From Actinomadura meyerae (GTDB lineage Bacteria > Actinomycetota > Actinomycetes > Streptosporangiales > Streptosporangiaceae): a stretch of 64,000 nt of DNA. The notes under the pieces are model-generated. The model was not told where the DNA came from. It saw only the letters and a list, made by a program, of their open reading frames with translations, and searched no databases. Positions 17,443 to 25,612 of the stretch are shown here, piece by piece (the stretch's first letter is position 1; every line of letters begins with the position of its first letter). Both the position numbers and the translations under genes were made by a program. Location: NCBI RefSeq assembly GCF_900188445.1, contig NZ_FZOR01000018.1, forward strand, positions 1 through 64,000, read 5' to 3'.

Positions 17443-17952
17443 ATGGACAGCAGCTACGCGGTGGGAGATCTCCGGGCCTCGGACGCCGAGCGCGAGTCGG
17501 CCATCCAGCGGCTCCAGGACGCCTACGCCGAGGGACGCGTCGACGAGGACGAGTTCGACATGCGCGTCCAGTTGGCGATCACGGCCAAGACGCGCGGCCA
17601 GCTGGGGGCCGTCACCCGCGACCTGGAGCCGGTGCGGGCGGCGCCGGTCGCCGAGGCCCTCACCGGGGAGGACCGGATGCTCGCGGCGGCGGCGCACGCC
17701 GTGGCGGTGCCGACGCTGTTCGTCGGCCCGCTCGTGCTGATGCTCACGAGCGGCAAGCGGTCGGAGTACGTCCGGCGGCAGGCGGCGGAGGCGGTGAACT
17801 TCCAGGTGACGCTGCTGCTGCTCACGATCGTCACGTTCGGGATCGGCGGGGTCGTGTACGCGGTCGCGTGGGTGCTGTCGGCGGTCGCGGCCGTGTACGC
17901 GCTGACCGGCGAGACGTTCCGCTACCCGTGGATCCTGCGCCTGGTGAAGTGA
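17443..17952 (+). CDS. DUF1707 and DUF4870 domain membrane protein
   Basis: A 169-residue protein with an N-terminal DUF1707 motif (LRASDAERESAIQRLQDAYAEGRVDEDEF and following, about 6-55) and a C-terminal DUF4870-like membrane part (three hydrophobic segments, about 80-165) ending YPWILRL. DUF1707 is a short actinobacterial domain often fused to membrane proteins; DUF4870 proteins are small membrane proteins, both of unknown function. I chose ATG 17443 over 17434 because gggagg, which overlaps the first ATG, is well placed as its ribosome site. It follows the deacetylase gene by 36 bp and may be co-transcribed. Confidence 0.85.
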   Translation: MDSSYAVGDLRASDAERESAIQRLQDAYAEGRVDEDEFDMRVQLAITAKTRGQLGAVTRDLEPVRAAPVAEALTGEDRMLAAAAHAVAVPTLFVGPLVLMLTSGKRSEYVRRQAAEAVNFQVTLLLLTIVTFGIGGVVYAVAWVLSAVAAVYALTGETFRYPWILRLVK

Positions 17953-18149
17953 CCGGGGTTTGTCGGCATGCACCTCCGGGGAAAGGTTGACGTGGCCGCC
18001 CTCTAGCGGTTTCCGTCGCCTCCAGGAGACGAAACGACCGATGTGTACGCCGACGGGGTTATTCCCCTCTCGACCTGTGACACCTGCAACGTCCGAATTA
18101 TGTGGACGATGCATGGGATGATCGATTTACTAGGTCAGGGAGGGGTTAG

Positions 18150-19517
18150 ATGACGGAGCTTGCGGTCAAGGGCGACCACCAACGGGCGGTCGACGCGCTC
18201 AAGAGGTCCTACGAGGCGATCCCGGAGGGCACGCCGGTACGGCTGGCGAAGCGGACCTCGAACCTGTTCCGGTGGCGCGACCCCTCGGCGGCGCCCGGCC
18301 TGGACGTGTCCGGGTTCGACAAGGTGCTGAGCGTCGACGCGGACGAGCGCACGGCGCAGGTCCAGGGGATGACGACCTACGAGGACCTCGTCGACGCGAC
18401 GCTGCCGCACGGGCTGATGCCGACGGTCGTCCCGCAGCTGAAGACCATCACGCTGGGCGGCGCGGTGACGGGGCTCGGCATCGAGTCGACGTCGTTCCGC
18501 GACGGGCTGCCGCACGAGGGCGTCCTGGAGATGGAGGTCCTCACCGGGGACGGCGAGGTCGTCACGGCGACCCGTGACAACGAGCACTCCGACCTGTTCT
18601 TCGGGTTCCCGAACTCCTACGGGACGCTCGGCTACACGCTGCGGCTGAAGATCGAGCTGCGCCCGGTCAGCCCGTACGTCCGGCTCCGGCACCTGCGGTT
18701 CACCGACACCGCCGGGCTCGCCAAGGCGATGGGCGAGATCACCGAGTCGGGGACGTACGAGGGCGAGTCCGTCGACTTCATGGACGGGACGTACTTCAGC
18801 CCGGGCGAGCAGTACATCACGCTCGGCTTCTTCGCCGACTCGGCGCCGTACACCTCCGACTACACCGGCCAGCAGATCTACTACCGGTCCATCCAGGAGC
18901 GGTCGGTCGACTTCCTGACGGTCCGCGACTACATCTGGCGCTGGGACACCGACTGGTTCTGGTGCTCGGGCGCGTTCGGCGTGCAGAACCCGACGATCCG
19001 GCGGCTGTGGCCCGACAAGTACAAGCGCTCCGATGTGTACCGCAAGCTGGTCGCCTACGACCGCCGGTACCACATCATCGCGCGCGCGGAGCGCTGGCGG
19101 GGGCTGCGCCCGCGCGAGGACGTCATCCAGGACATCGAGGTGCCGGTGGAGCGGCTGCCCGAGTTCCTGGAGTTCTTCCACGACAAGGTCGGCATGAGCC
19201 CGGTGTGGCTGTGCCCGCTGCGCGCGAAGGAGCGGTGGCCGCTGTACCCGCTGGAGGTCGGCCGGCCGTACGTGAACGTCGGCTTCTGGGGGACGGTCCG
19301 CATCCCGCCCGGCCAGATCCCCGAGTACCACAACCGGCTCATTGAGCGGAAGGTCGCCGCTCTCGACGGGCACAAGTCCCTCTACTCGACCGCCTTCTAC
19401 GGCCGCGACGAGTTCTGGCGGTACTACGACGGGGAGACCTACCGGCGGCTCAAGGGGCGTTACGACTCCCGCGAGCGGCTGCTGGACCTCTACGACAAGT
19501 GCGTGCGCGGACGCTGA
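18150..19517 (+). CDS. tmsA: FAD-dependent oxidoreductase for 10-methyl fatty acid synthesis
   Basis: A 455-residue FAD-binding (PCMH-type) oxidoreductase. The flavin-binding stretch includes GMTTYEDLVDATLPHGLMP and TITLGGAVTGLGIES (about 75-110), and the protein continues as in the DIMINUTO/DWARF1-like group. Its partner downstream is a cyclopropane-synthase-like methyltransferase. In actinobacteria, this gene pair makes 10-methyl fatty acids such as tuberculostearate: the methyltransferase forms a 10-methylene acyl chain from an oleoyl phospholipid and the reductase reduces it. Function is inferred from architecture and pairing. ATG 18150 follows a strong gggagggg site. Genes are 81 bp apart on the same strand. 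Confidence 0.85.
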   Translation: MTELAVKGDHQRAVDALKRSYEAIPEGTPVRLAKRTSNLFRWRDPSAAPGLDVSGFDKVLSVDADERTAQVQGMTTYEDLVDATLPHGLMPTVVPQLKTITLGGAVTGLGIESTSFRDGLPHEGVLEMEVLTGDGEVVTATRDNEHSDLFFGFPNSYGTLGYTLRLKIELRPVSPYVRLRHLRFTDTAGLAKAMGEITESGTYEGESVDFMDGTYFSPGEQYITLGFFADSAPYTSDYTGQQIYYRSIQERSVDFLTVRDYIWRWDTDWFWCSGAFGVQNPTIRRLWPDKYKRSDVYRKLVAYDRRYHIIARAERWRGLRPREDVIQDIEVPVERLPEFLEFFHDKVGMSPVWLCPLRAKERWPLYPLEVGRPYVNVGFWGTVRIPPGQIPEYHNRLIERKVAALDGHKSLYSTAFYGRDEFWRYYDGETYRRLKGRYDSRERLLDLYDKCVRGR

Positions 19518-19598
19518 CATGCGTCCGCCGTATCGGGGGAGCCCAGGGGGCCGACGGCCGGCAGGCCGGGTCCGGGCGGAGAGACAGGAGGGATCACA

Positions 19599-20864
19599 AT
19601 GACGCTGGCCAGGGTCTTCGAGCGGCTCGCCGGGGCTGAGGCGCCAGTGGAGTTCACGGCGTACGACGGATCGCGGGCGGGGGTGCCCGGCGCCGACATC
19701 CGGTTCGACGTCCGTTCGCCGTACGCGGTGTCGTACCTGCTGCGCTCACCGGGCGCGCTGGGCCTCGCCCGCGCCTACGTCACCGGGATGATCGACGTCG
19801 ACGGCGACATGATCGAGGCGCTCACGACGATGCAGCAGGTGCTGAGCGAGGTGACGCCGCGCGACAAGGCGCGGATCGCCGGCTCCGTCCTCGGCGACCC
19901 GCTGCTGCGCGGCGCCGTCTCGCGCCGGCTGGACCCGCCGCCGCAGGAGGCGCCGTTCAGCCGGATCCCGTCGTGGCTGCGGCACTCCAAGAGGCGGGAC
20001 GCGAAGGCGATCTCGCACCACTACGACGTCTCCAACACCTTCTACGAGTGGGTGCTCGGCCCCTCCATGGCGTACACGTGCGCGTGCTACCCGCACGCGG
20101 ACGCGACGCTGGAGGAGGCCCAGTTCACCAAGCACGACCTGGTCGCGAAGAAGATCGGCCTGAAGCCGGGGATGCGGCTGCTGGACGTGGGCTGCGGCTG
20201 GGGCGGCATGGTGATGCACGCCGCGAAGGAGTACGGGGTCAAGGCGCTCGGCGTCACGCTGTCCAAGCAGCAGGCGGAGTGGGCGCAGAAGGCGATCGCC
20301 GACCGGGGCCTGTCCGACCTCGCCGAGGTCCGGCACCTGGACTACCGGGACGTGACGGAGACCGGCTTCGACGCGATCAGCTCCATCGGCCTCACCGAGC
20401 ACATCGGCAAGGCGAACCTGCCGTCCTACTTCTCGTTCCTGTACGGGAAGCTGCGCAAGGGCGGCCGGATGCTGAACCACACCATCACGCGTCCGGACAA
20501 CCTGGCCCCGCCCCGCAAGGAGAACGGGTTCATCAACCGGTACGTGTTCCCGGACGGTGAGCTGGAGGGCCCCGGCTACGTCCAGTCGCAGATGAACGAC
20601 GCGGGCTTCGAGATCCGGCACCAGGAGAACCTGCGCGAGCACTACGCCCGGACGCTGACCGCGTGGTGCCGCAACCTGGACGAGCACTGGGACGAGGCCG
20701 TCGCCGAGGTGGGCGAGGGCACGGCCCGCGTGTGGCGCGTCTACATGGCGGGCTGCGTGCTGGGCTTCAACCAGAACTGGATCCAGCTGCACCAGACGCT
20801 CGGCGTCAAGCTGCACGACGACGGCGCGAGCAACATGCCGCTGCGCCCCGACTGGGGATCGTGA
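19599..20864 (+). CDS. tmsB: Fatty acid 10-methylene methyltransferase, cyclopropane synthase family
   Basis: A 421-residue SAM-dependent methyltransferase of the cyclopropane-fatty-acid synthase family. The SAM-binding LLDVGCGWGGMVMHAA is near 197-212, preceded by SHHYDVSNTFYEWVLGPSMAYTCACY, typical of the family; the C-terminal lipid-contact helices end LGFNQNWIQLHQTLGVKL. Placed 81 bp after a tmsA-type reductase, it is most likely TmsB (compare mycobacterial UfaA1) rather than a true cyclopropane synthase. It would act on membrane phospholipid acyl chains. It has a strong ribosome site (aggaggg) and ends before a hairpin terminator. Confidence 0.87.
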   Translation: MTLARVFERLAGAEAPVEFTAYDGSRAGVPGADIRFDVRSPYAVSYLLRSPGALGLARAYVTGMIDVDGDMIEALTTMQQVLSEVTPRDKARIAGSVLGDPLLRGAVSRRLDPPPQEAPFSRIPSWLRHSKRRDAKAISHHYDVSNTFYEWVLGPSMAYTCACYPHADATLEEAQFTKHDLVAKKIGLKPGMRLLDVGCGWGGMVMHAAKEYGVKALGVTLSKQQAEWAQKAIADRGLSDLAEVRHLDYRDVTETGFDAISSIGLTEHIGKANLPSYFSFLYGKLRKGGRMLNHTITRPDNLAPPRKENGFINRYVFPDGELEGPGYVQSQMNDAGFEIRHQENLREHYARTLTAWCRNLDEHWDEAVAEVGEGTARVWRVYMAGCVLGFNQNWIQLHQTLGVKLHDDGASNMPLRPDWGS

Positions 20865-20888
20865 CGGCGGACTCGCTCCCGCCAGTGT

Positions 20889-20922
20889 GACGAGCCGACC
20901 GGGTGTTCTCGGTCGGCTCGTC
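20889..20922. terminator. Bidirectional hairpin terminator between tmsB and the cupin gene
   Basis: A perfect 13-bp stem (20889-20901 with 20910-20922) closes an 8-nt loop. It lies between the convergent tmsB and cupin genes, so it can end transcripts from both sides. No long T-run is present. Confidence 0.8.
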
Positions 20923-20938
20923 GGCGTCCGGAGGCGGT

Positions 20939-21433
20939 TCACGCGCGGGCGGCGTCCCACGCGGCGCTGCCGAGGAAGTTGGTGTCGTAGAGCTCCTGGA
21001 CGTCCAGGAGGCTCTCCGGCGGGACCTTGCCGTAGGCGATGCGCTCCAGGTGCCGGAAGTACTCGAACCGCTCGACGCCCGGCGTGATGACGATGAGGAT
21101 GTCGGCGTCCTCGCCGGGCGCGGCGGCGAAGGCGTGCGGGAGGCCGGGCGGGACGATGACCAGGTCGCCGCGTCCGGCGGTGACGACCTGCTCGCCGGAC
21201 AGCAGCTGCGCGGTGCCGTCCAGCATGGAGAACAGTTCGGCGGAGCCGTCGTGGCGGTGCGGCCTGGCGCCGTCCGCGCCGCCGGTCAGCGTGACCCGCT
21301 GGGTGGAGAGGGCGCCGCCGGTCGAGCCGCTGTCGGCCAGCAGCCGGACGGTGGTGGGGGCCCGTCCGACGACCTCGGCCTCGGCGGAGCGGACGAGCAC
21401 GGACGAGTCGAAGTCCGGCGAGATCAGCGACAT
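20939..21433 (-). CDS. Cupin domain protein
   Basis: A 164-residue single-domain cupin. The first conserved motif is GARPHRHDGSAELFSMLDGTAQL (about 53-75), with metal ligands HxH and Glu; the second includes GDLVIVPPGLPHAFAAAPGEDADIL (about 88-112). This is a probable small-molecule-binding or dioxygenase-like protein, but the substrate is not predictable. A good ribosome site (aaggaga) precedes ATG 21433. It is followed closely by no co-directional partner; the DUF4267 gene lies 65 bp upstream on the same strand, so they may form an operon under the TetR gene's control. Confidence 0.85.
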   Translation of the reverse strand: MSLISPDFDSSVLVRSAEAEVVGRAPTTVRLLADSGSTGGALSTQRVTLTGGADGARPHRHDGSAELFSMLDGTAQLLSGEQVVTAGRGDLVIVPPGLPHAFAAAPGEDADILIVITPGVERFEYFRHLERIAYGKVPPESLLDVQELYDTNFLGSAAWDAARA

Positions 21434-21498
21434 GGTGTCTCCTTGTTCGGATGGGGCGGCCGGTGGCCGGCGGTCGCGCCGGCTTGCCCGGGAGCGAG

Positions 21499-21870
21499 TC
21501 AGAGGGCGAAGAGCAGGGCGGCGCTGACCAGGACGATCACGGCGGTCGCGAAGTGGATGCCGAACGCGGCGGCCTTGGTGCCGCCGTTGCGCAGCACGAT
21601 CACGCAGTCGCCGAAGGGCGCGATCGCGACGACCAGCATGTACCAGCCGGCGGCGTGGGCTCCGGCGAAGGCGATGAGGGCGAGGCCGAGGACGCCGAAG
21701 GTGAGGTCGCGCACCCCCTTGATCGTCAGGTAGGCGTCGGCCGCACCGGGCTCGGCGGGGACGCCGTATCCGGCTGCGGCGGCGTGCGGCGCGTAGAGGA
21801 AGCGCGCGCCGATGAAGGTGACGAACAGGGCGAGGACGGTGGCGAGCCCGTAGGCGATGGGGGCGAGCAT
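21499..21870 (-). CDS. DUF4267 family membrane protein
   Basis: A 123-residue protein of four predicted transmembrane helices: MLAPIAYGLATVLALFVTFIGARFL, then GVRDLTFGVLGLALIAF, AAGWYMLVVAIAPFGD, and FATAVIVLVSAALLF. The GVRDxxxG segment is characteristic of DUF4267, whose function is unknown. ATG 21870 has a ggaga site 8-9 nt upstream. It is divergent from a TetR regulator across only 91 bp that holds two matching operators, so it is probably the main target of that regulator, with the cupin gene downstream in the same operon. Confidence 0.83.
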   Translation of the reverse strand: MLAPIAYGLATVLALFVTFIGARFLYAPHAAAAGYGVPAEPGAADAYLTIKGVRDLTFGVLGLALIAFAGAHAAGWYMLVVAIAPFGDCVIVLRNGGTKAAAFGIHFATAVIVLVSAALLFAL

Positions 21871-21887
21871 CAGCGTGTCTCCAGGTA

Positions 21888-21900
21888 CTAGCAGTGCTAG
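21888..21900. promoter_or_regulatory. TetR operator, site 1 (perfect palindrome)
   Basis: CTAGCAGTGCTAG is a perfect 13-bp palindrome 18 bp upstream of the DUF4267 start. It matches site 2 at 21939-21951 in 11 of 13 positions. CTAG is normally a rare tetramer in high-GC actinobacteria, yet five occur in this short intergenic region, so the pattern is unlikely to be chance. Confidence 0.7.
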
Positions 21901-21926
21901 GAACGAGATCGAAGCTAGCACAAGCG

Positions 21927-21954
21927 TTGGCAGATTGGCTAGCGCTGCTAGAAT
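21927..21954 (+). promoter_or_regulatory. Promoter of the TetR gene
   Basis: TTGGCA (21927-21932) and TAGAAT (21949-21954) are separated by 16 bp. Initiation about 7 bp downstream would fall at the ATG at 21962, giving a leaderless mRNA; there is no ribosome-binding sequence before that ATG. The -10 overlaps operator site 2. Confidence 0.6.
21939..21951. promoter_or_regulatory. TetR operator, site 2
   Basis: CTAGCGCTGCTAG is a 13-bp near-perfect palindrome covering the spacer end and -10 of the TetR promoter, so binding would block autotranscription. A further half-site (CTAGCA) lies at 21915-21920 between the two operators. Confidence 0.7.
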
Positions 21955-21961
21955 CGCGGTC

Positions 21962-22534
21962 ATGTCAATCCAGACGCGCCGGGAGCGCGAGCGGGCGGAG
22001 CGGGAGAGGCTGATCGTCACGGCGGCCCGGGAACTGGCCGAGGCCGAGGGCTGGGACGCGGTGACCACCCGGCGCCTCGCCGCCGAGATCGAGTACAGCC
22101 AGCCCGTCCTCTACAGCCACTTCAAGGGCAAGGACGCCATCATGGCGGCCGTCGCGGTCGAGGGGTGCGCCGAGATGGCCGCCGACCTGCGCGCGGTCCG
22201 CGAGGCGGCCGCCGATCCCGCCGCGGCCCTCGCCGGCGTCGCCCGCGCCTACGCCGGGTTCGCCGACCGCAGGCCCGCCCTCTACGACGCGATGTTCGTC
22301 CTCGCCGTCGACCTGCCGTTCGCGACCCCCGAGGCCCCGGCCCCGCTGAAGGAGGCGTTCGGCGAGCTGCGCGAGACCGTCCGGCCGTTCGCCGGCGAGG
22401 ACGAGCTGGAGCCGCTCACCGAGACGTTCTGGAGCGCGCTGCACGGCCTGGTCTCCCTCATGCGCAACGGCCGCATGCGCCGCGCGGACCACGAGCGGCG
22501 CCTCGCCATCCTGATCCGCCGCTTCTCGAACTGA
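21962..22534 (+). CDS. TetR family regulator with WHG-type C-terminal domain
   Basis: A 190-residue repressor. The N-terminal helix-turn-helix spans about 10-55 (TTRRLAAEIEYSQPVLYSHFKGKDAI as recognition part). The C-terminal half, with FWSALHGLVSLMRNGRM, fits the WHG-type ligand domain (TetR_C_33). It begins at ATG 21962 directly after a promoter that is overlapped by an operator, so it is probably autoregulated and leaderless. The likely target is the divergent DUF4267-cupin pair. Inducer unknown. Confidence 0.9.
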   Translation: MSIQTRRERERAERERLIVTAARELAEAEGWDAVTTRRLAAEIEYSQPVLYSHFKGKDAIMAAVAVEGCAEMAADLRAVREAAADPAAALAGVARAYAGFADRRPALYDAMFVLAVDLPFATPEAPAPLKEAFGELRETVRPFAGEDELEPLTETFWSALHGLVSLMRNGRMRRADHERRLAILIRRFSN

Positions 22535-22631
22535 CCTCCCGCCGGTCAACATTCGTCCTGCCCCGATATCGCCGCAGGTCAGCGGGGGTAGGCCGGGGTC
22601 GGAGGATCAGCGAGCGCGGGGACGGGAGGCC

Positions 22632-23639
22632 ATGCACATCCGGTCCCCGGTGAAGCCGATGCTGACCGTGACGGTCGACCGCGTCCCGCTGCCGCAGGCG
22701 TGCCCGGGCGGCTGCCGCTACGAGCCGAAGTTCGACGGGTTCCGCGCCGTCGCGATGGTGGACGACGACGGCGCCGTGCGGCTGTGGTCGCGCCGCCGGG
22801 TGCGGTTCGACGACGCGTTCCCCGAGATCGTCGCGGCCGTCGGGGCGGCGTTCCCGCCCGGCACGGTGGTGGACGGCGAGATCGTCCGCTGGGGACTGGA
22901 CGGCCGCCTCGACTTCGGGGCGCTGCAGCGCCGCCACGTCGCCGGCCGCCGCCGGGCCGAACTCGCCCGCACCGAGCCCTGCCACTACGTCGTGTTCGAC
23001 GTCCTCGAGGCGAGCGGCGCCGACCTGCGCCCGCGGCCGCTGCGCGAGCGGCGCGAGGTCCTGGAGGCGCTGCTCGGCGGCGCGCCGCCCGGCTCGCGCG
23101 TGATCGGCACGCCGCAGACCGCCGACGTCGAGGAGGCCCGGCTGTGGTTCGACGCGCTGGCCGAGCAGGGCATCGAGGGCCTGGTCGTGAAGGACGCCGG
23201 CGCCCCCTACGAGGAGGGGCGGCGGCGCTGGTGGAAGGTGAAGCGGCGCATCACCGCCGAGGCGGTCGTCGGCGGGGTGACCGGCACCCGGCAGGCGCCC
23301 GAGTCGCTGATCCTCGGCCGCTACGACGCCGAGGGCCGCCTGCGCGTCGTGGCGCGGACGACGCCGCTGGCGCCCGCCGCCCGCACCGTCCTCGGCGGCG
23401 TCCTGCGGCACGCGGAACCCGACCACCCCTGGCCGCCCGAGCTGCCCTCCGGGTTCGCGGGCGGCCCGTACGGCGCCCACCCGCCGATCCGGTACGTGCG
23501 GACCGAGCCGGAGGTCGTCGTGGAGTTCAGCGGGGACGCCGCGGTGGAGGGCGGCCGGTGGCGGCACGCCGTCCGGTACCACCGCATCCGGACCGACCTG
23601 ACGCCCGCCGACGTCCCGGAGTTCGGCGCCCCCGCCTGA
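22632..23639 (+). CDS. ATP-dependent DNA ligase (LigC/LigD-like ligase domain)
   Basis: A 335-residue ATP-type ligase. The adenylated lysine is in the motif I segment EPKFDGFRA (about 35-43), followed by LWSRRRVRF (motif Ia region), DGEIV (motif III), EGLVVKD (motif IV, about 180) and WWKVKRR (motif V); an OB-fold C-terminal half follows. It lacks the polymerase and nuclease domains of full LigD, so it resembles the stand-alone LigC-type enzymes that join breaks in actinobacterial repair. No Ku or polymerase gene is adjacent. The ATG at 22632 follows gggaggc. Confidence 0.88.
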   Translation: MHIRSPVKPMLTVTVDRVPLPQACPGGCRYEPKFDGFRAVAMVDDDGAVRLWSRRRVRFDDAFPEIVAAVGAAFPPGTVVDGEIVRWGLDGRLDFGALQRRHVAGRRRAELARTEPCHYVVFDVLEASGADLRPRPLRERREVLEALLGGAPPGSRVIGTPQTADVEEARLWFDALAEQGIEGLVVKDAGAPYEEGRRRWWKVKRRITAEAVVGGVTGTRQAPESLILGRYDAEGRLRVVARTTPLAPAARTVLGGVLRHAEPDHPWPPELPSGFAGGPYGAHPPIRYVRTEPEVVVEFSGDAAVEGGRWRHAVRYHRIRTDLTPADVPEFGAPA

Positions 23640-23700
23640 GCGGGCCCGCTTGAGCGAGCTCCTCGGGCGAGGACGCCGATGGTGCTCCCGAGCCTGAAAC

Positions 23701-23713
23701 GGAACAAGGTTCC
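23701..23713. promoter_or_regulatory. Third copy of the GGAACNNNGTTCC operator
   Basis: GGAACAAGGTTCC matches the two operators at 24909-24944 next to the TetR start. It lies past the 3' end of the aldo-keto reductase gene, about 1.2 kb from the other two copies, in a gene-free space between convergent genes. Its role is unclear; a remote site for looping is one option. Confidence 0.5.
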
Positions 23714-23759
23714 GGAATGATCTGGAACGGTGTCCCGCGGGCGCCGCGCCCCGTCCGCC

Positions 23760-24779
23760 TCAGCGGCGGCGCAGGGACGGGTCGAGCAGCGCGGGCGGGG
23801 TGTCGAACTTCTCGTGCGGCGCGAGGTCGGTGCCGGGCGCGACGATCTCGTCGATCGCGTCCAGGACGTCGGCGGGCAGCACGGTGTCGGCGGCGGCGAG
23901 CTGCGAGTGCAGGTGGTCCAGCGTGCGGGGGCCGATCAGCGCGCTGGTCACGGCCGGATGCGCGGTCACGAAGCCGAGCGCGAGCTGGATCATCGTCAGC
24001 CCGGCCTCGTCGGCCACCGCCGCGAGCCGCTCGACCGCGTCCAGCCTGGCCCGGTTGGCGGGGACGGAGAGGTCGAACCGCTCCGGCAGCATGGACGAGC
24101 GGCGGGTGGCGGCCTCCCGCCCCGCGCGGATCGCACCGGTCAGCCAGCCGGAGGCCAGCGGGCTCCACGCGAGCACACCGAGGCCGTACTGCTCGGTCAC
24201 GGGCAGCACGTCCGCCTCGATCCCGCGCTGCAGGATCGAATAGCTGGGCTGCTCGGTCACGAAGCGGCCCAGGCCCCCGGCGCGCGCCGCCCACTCCGCC
24301 TGGACGATCCGGTACGCGGGGTAGGTCGAGCAGCCGAAGTAGCGGATCTTCCCCGCGCGCTGCAGGTCCGTCAGCGCCGACAGCGTCTCCTCGTCGCTGG
24401 TCGCCGGGTCCCACCGGTGGATCTGGTAGAGGTCCACATGGTCGACGCCGAGGCGGCGCAGGCTGTGTTCCAGTTCGGTGACCAGCCAGCGGCGGGAGGC
24501 GCCGCGGTGGTTGCGCTCCTCGCTCATGGGCATGCCGGCCTTCGTGGCGAGGACGATGTCGTCGCGGCGCCCGGCGATGGCCTTGCCCACCATCTCCTCG
24601 GACTCGCCGCGGCCGTACATGTCGGCGGTGTCGATGAGGTTGACGCCCGCCTCCAGCGCGGCGTCCACGATGGCGGTGGCCTCGTCCTGCGGGGTGTCGC
24701 CGATGGACCCGAAGTTCATCGCGCCGAGCGCGAGAGAGCTGACCTGGACGCCGGTGCGGCCCAAGGTGCGGTACTGCAT
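23760..24779 (-). CDS. Aldo-keto reductase
   Basis: A 339-residue NADPH-dependent (beta/alpha)8 enzyme of the AKR superfamily. Catalytic residues appear as IDTADMYGRGES (Asp and Tyr), ATKAG (Lys) and LYQIHRWD (His). The fold ends with TMIQLALGFVTAHPAVTSALIGPRTLDHL, the nucleotide-binding C-terminus. It resembles the YajO/tas-type group, reducing aldehydes or ketones. It starts at ATG 24779 with ggag upstream, and is divergent from a TetR gene across about 190 bp holding two matching operators, so it is likely repressed by that TetR. The physiological substrate is unknown. Confidence 0.9.
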   Translation of the reverse strand: MQYRTLGRTGVQVSSLALGAMNFGSIGDTPQDEATAIVDAALEAGVNLIDTADMYGRGESEEMVGKAIAGRRDDIVLATKAGMPMSEERNHRGASRRWLVTELEHSLRRLGVDHVDLYQIHRWDPATSDEETLSALTDLQRAGKIRYFGCSTYPAYRIVQAEWAARAGGLGRFVTEQPSYSILQRGIEADVLPVTEQYGLGVLAWSPLASGWLTGAIRAGREAATRRSSMLPERFDLSVPANRARLDAVERLAAVADEAGLTMIQLALGFVTAHPAVTSALIGPRTLDHLHSQLAAADTVLPADVLDAIDEIVAPGTDLAPHEKFDTPPALLDPSLRRR

Positions 24780-24908
24780 GGAGGATCTCCAAAGGTCAGA
24801 GCGTTGTGCAGATGGACATGCGCCTGAACGGGTGTGCGTCCGGGTGGAGTGCCCGCTCGGATGCGCGCGCATGCCGGGATCTCCGGTCTGGCATCATGGA
24901 GCCAAAGC

Positions 24909-24944
24909 GGAACCCGGTTCCTGAACGATACGGAACGTGGTTCC
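24909..24944. promoter_or_regulatory. Pair of operators, GGAACNNNGTTCC, upstream of the TetR gene
   Basis: Two 13-bp palindromes, GGAACCCGGTTCC (24909-24921) and GGAACGTGGTTCC (24932-24944), share arms exactly and are 23 bp centre to centre, about two helical turns. They lie between the divergent aldo-keto reductase (24779) and TetR (24971) starts. A third copy is at 23701-23713. The TetR protein is the natural candidate to bind them. Confidence 0.72.
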
Positions 24945-24970
24945 GGATGGCAAGCGGCGATGGTGGAGGC

Positions 24971-25564
24971 ATGACGGTGAACGGCGGCGGCGAGGGCGCG
25001 CGGGACGCGGCCGCGCCCAGGCGCAAGGACGCGCGGCGCAACCGCGAGGCCCTGCTCAACGCGGCCGCGGCGGTCTTCGTCGCGTCCGGGGTGGACGCGC
25101 CGGTGCGCGACATCGCGGCCAGGGCGGGCGTCGGGGTGGGGACGATCTACCGCCACTTCCCGACGCGGGCCGACCTGATCATCGCCGTCTACCGGCACCA
25201 GGTGGAGGCGTGCGCCGAGGCGGGGCCCGCGCTGCTCGGGAGCTGCCCGTCCCCGTACGCCGCGCTGGGGCGGTGGATCAACCTCTTCGTCGACTTCTTG
25301 GTCACCAAGCACGGGCTCGCCGGCGTGCTGCACGGCGAGGAGTCCGGCTGCGCTCTGCACGACTACTTCCTCGACCGGCTCGTCCCCGTGTGCGGTGACC
25401 TGCTCAAGGCCGCCGCCGACGCCGGCGAGATTCGCTCCGACGTGGACGCCCTCGAACTGATGCGCGGCGTCGGCAACCTCTGCATCGGCGCCGACGCCGA
25501 TCCCCGCTACGACGCGCGCCGGCTCGCCGGGTTCCTCGTCGCGGGCCTGCGCCGGCCGGAGTGA
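24971..25564 (+). CDS. TetR family regulator
   Basis: A 197-residue repressor. The N-terminal part contains the helix-turn-helix (about 18-60), with VRDIAARAGVGVGTIYRHFPTRADLI. The ligand domain follows. I chose ATG 24971 because tggaggc directly upstream is a good ribosome site; the longer reading frame to 24806 overlaps the operators. It is divergent from the aldo-keto reductase and most likely binds the GGAACNNNGTTCC sites, giving autoregulation and control of that enzyme. The stop codon lies inside a 13-bp tandem repeat. Confidence 0.9.
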   Translation: MTVNGGGEGARDAAAPRRKDARRNREALLNAAAAVFVASGVDAPVRDIAARAGVGVGTIYRHFPTRADLIIAVYRHQVEACAEAGPALLGSCPSPYAALGRWINLFVDFLVTKHGLAGVLHGEESGCALHDYFLDRLVPVCGDLLKAAADAGEIRSDVDALELMRGVGNLCIGADADPRYDARRLAGFLVAGLRRPE

Positions 25565-25612
25565 CGGACCGGAGTGACGGACCGGAGTGACGGACCGGAG
25601 GGACGGGCCGGA
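25561..25612 (+). repeat. 13-bp tandem repeat at the end of the TetR gene
   Basis: Three perfect copies of gtgacggaccgga (25561-25599) are followed by one degenerate copy. The repeat spans the TetR stop codon and reaches into the intergenic region. No palindrome is evident, and I see no sign of a mobile element. Confidence 0.85.
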
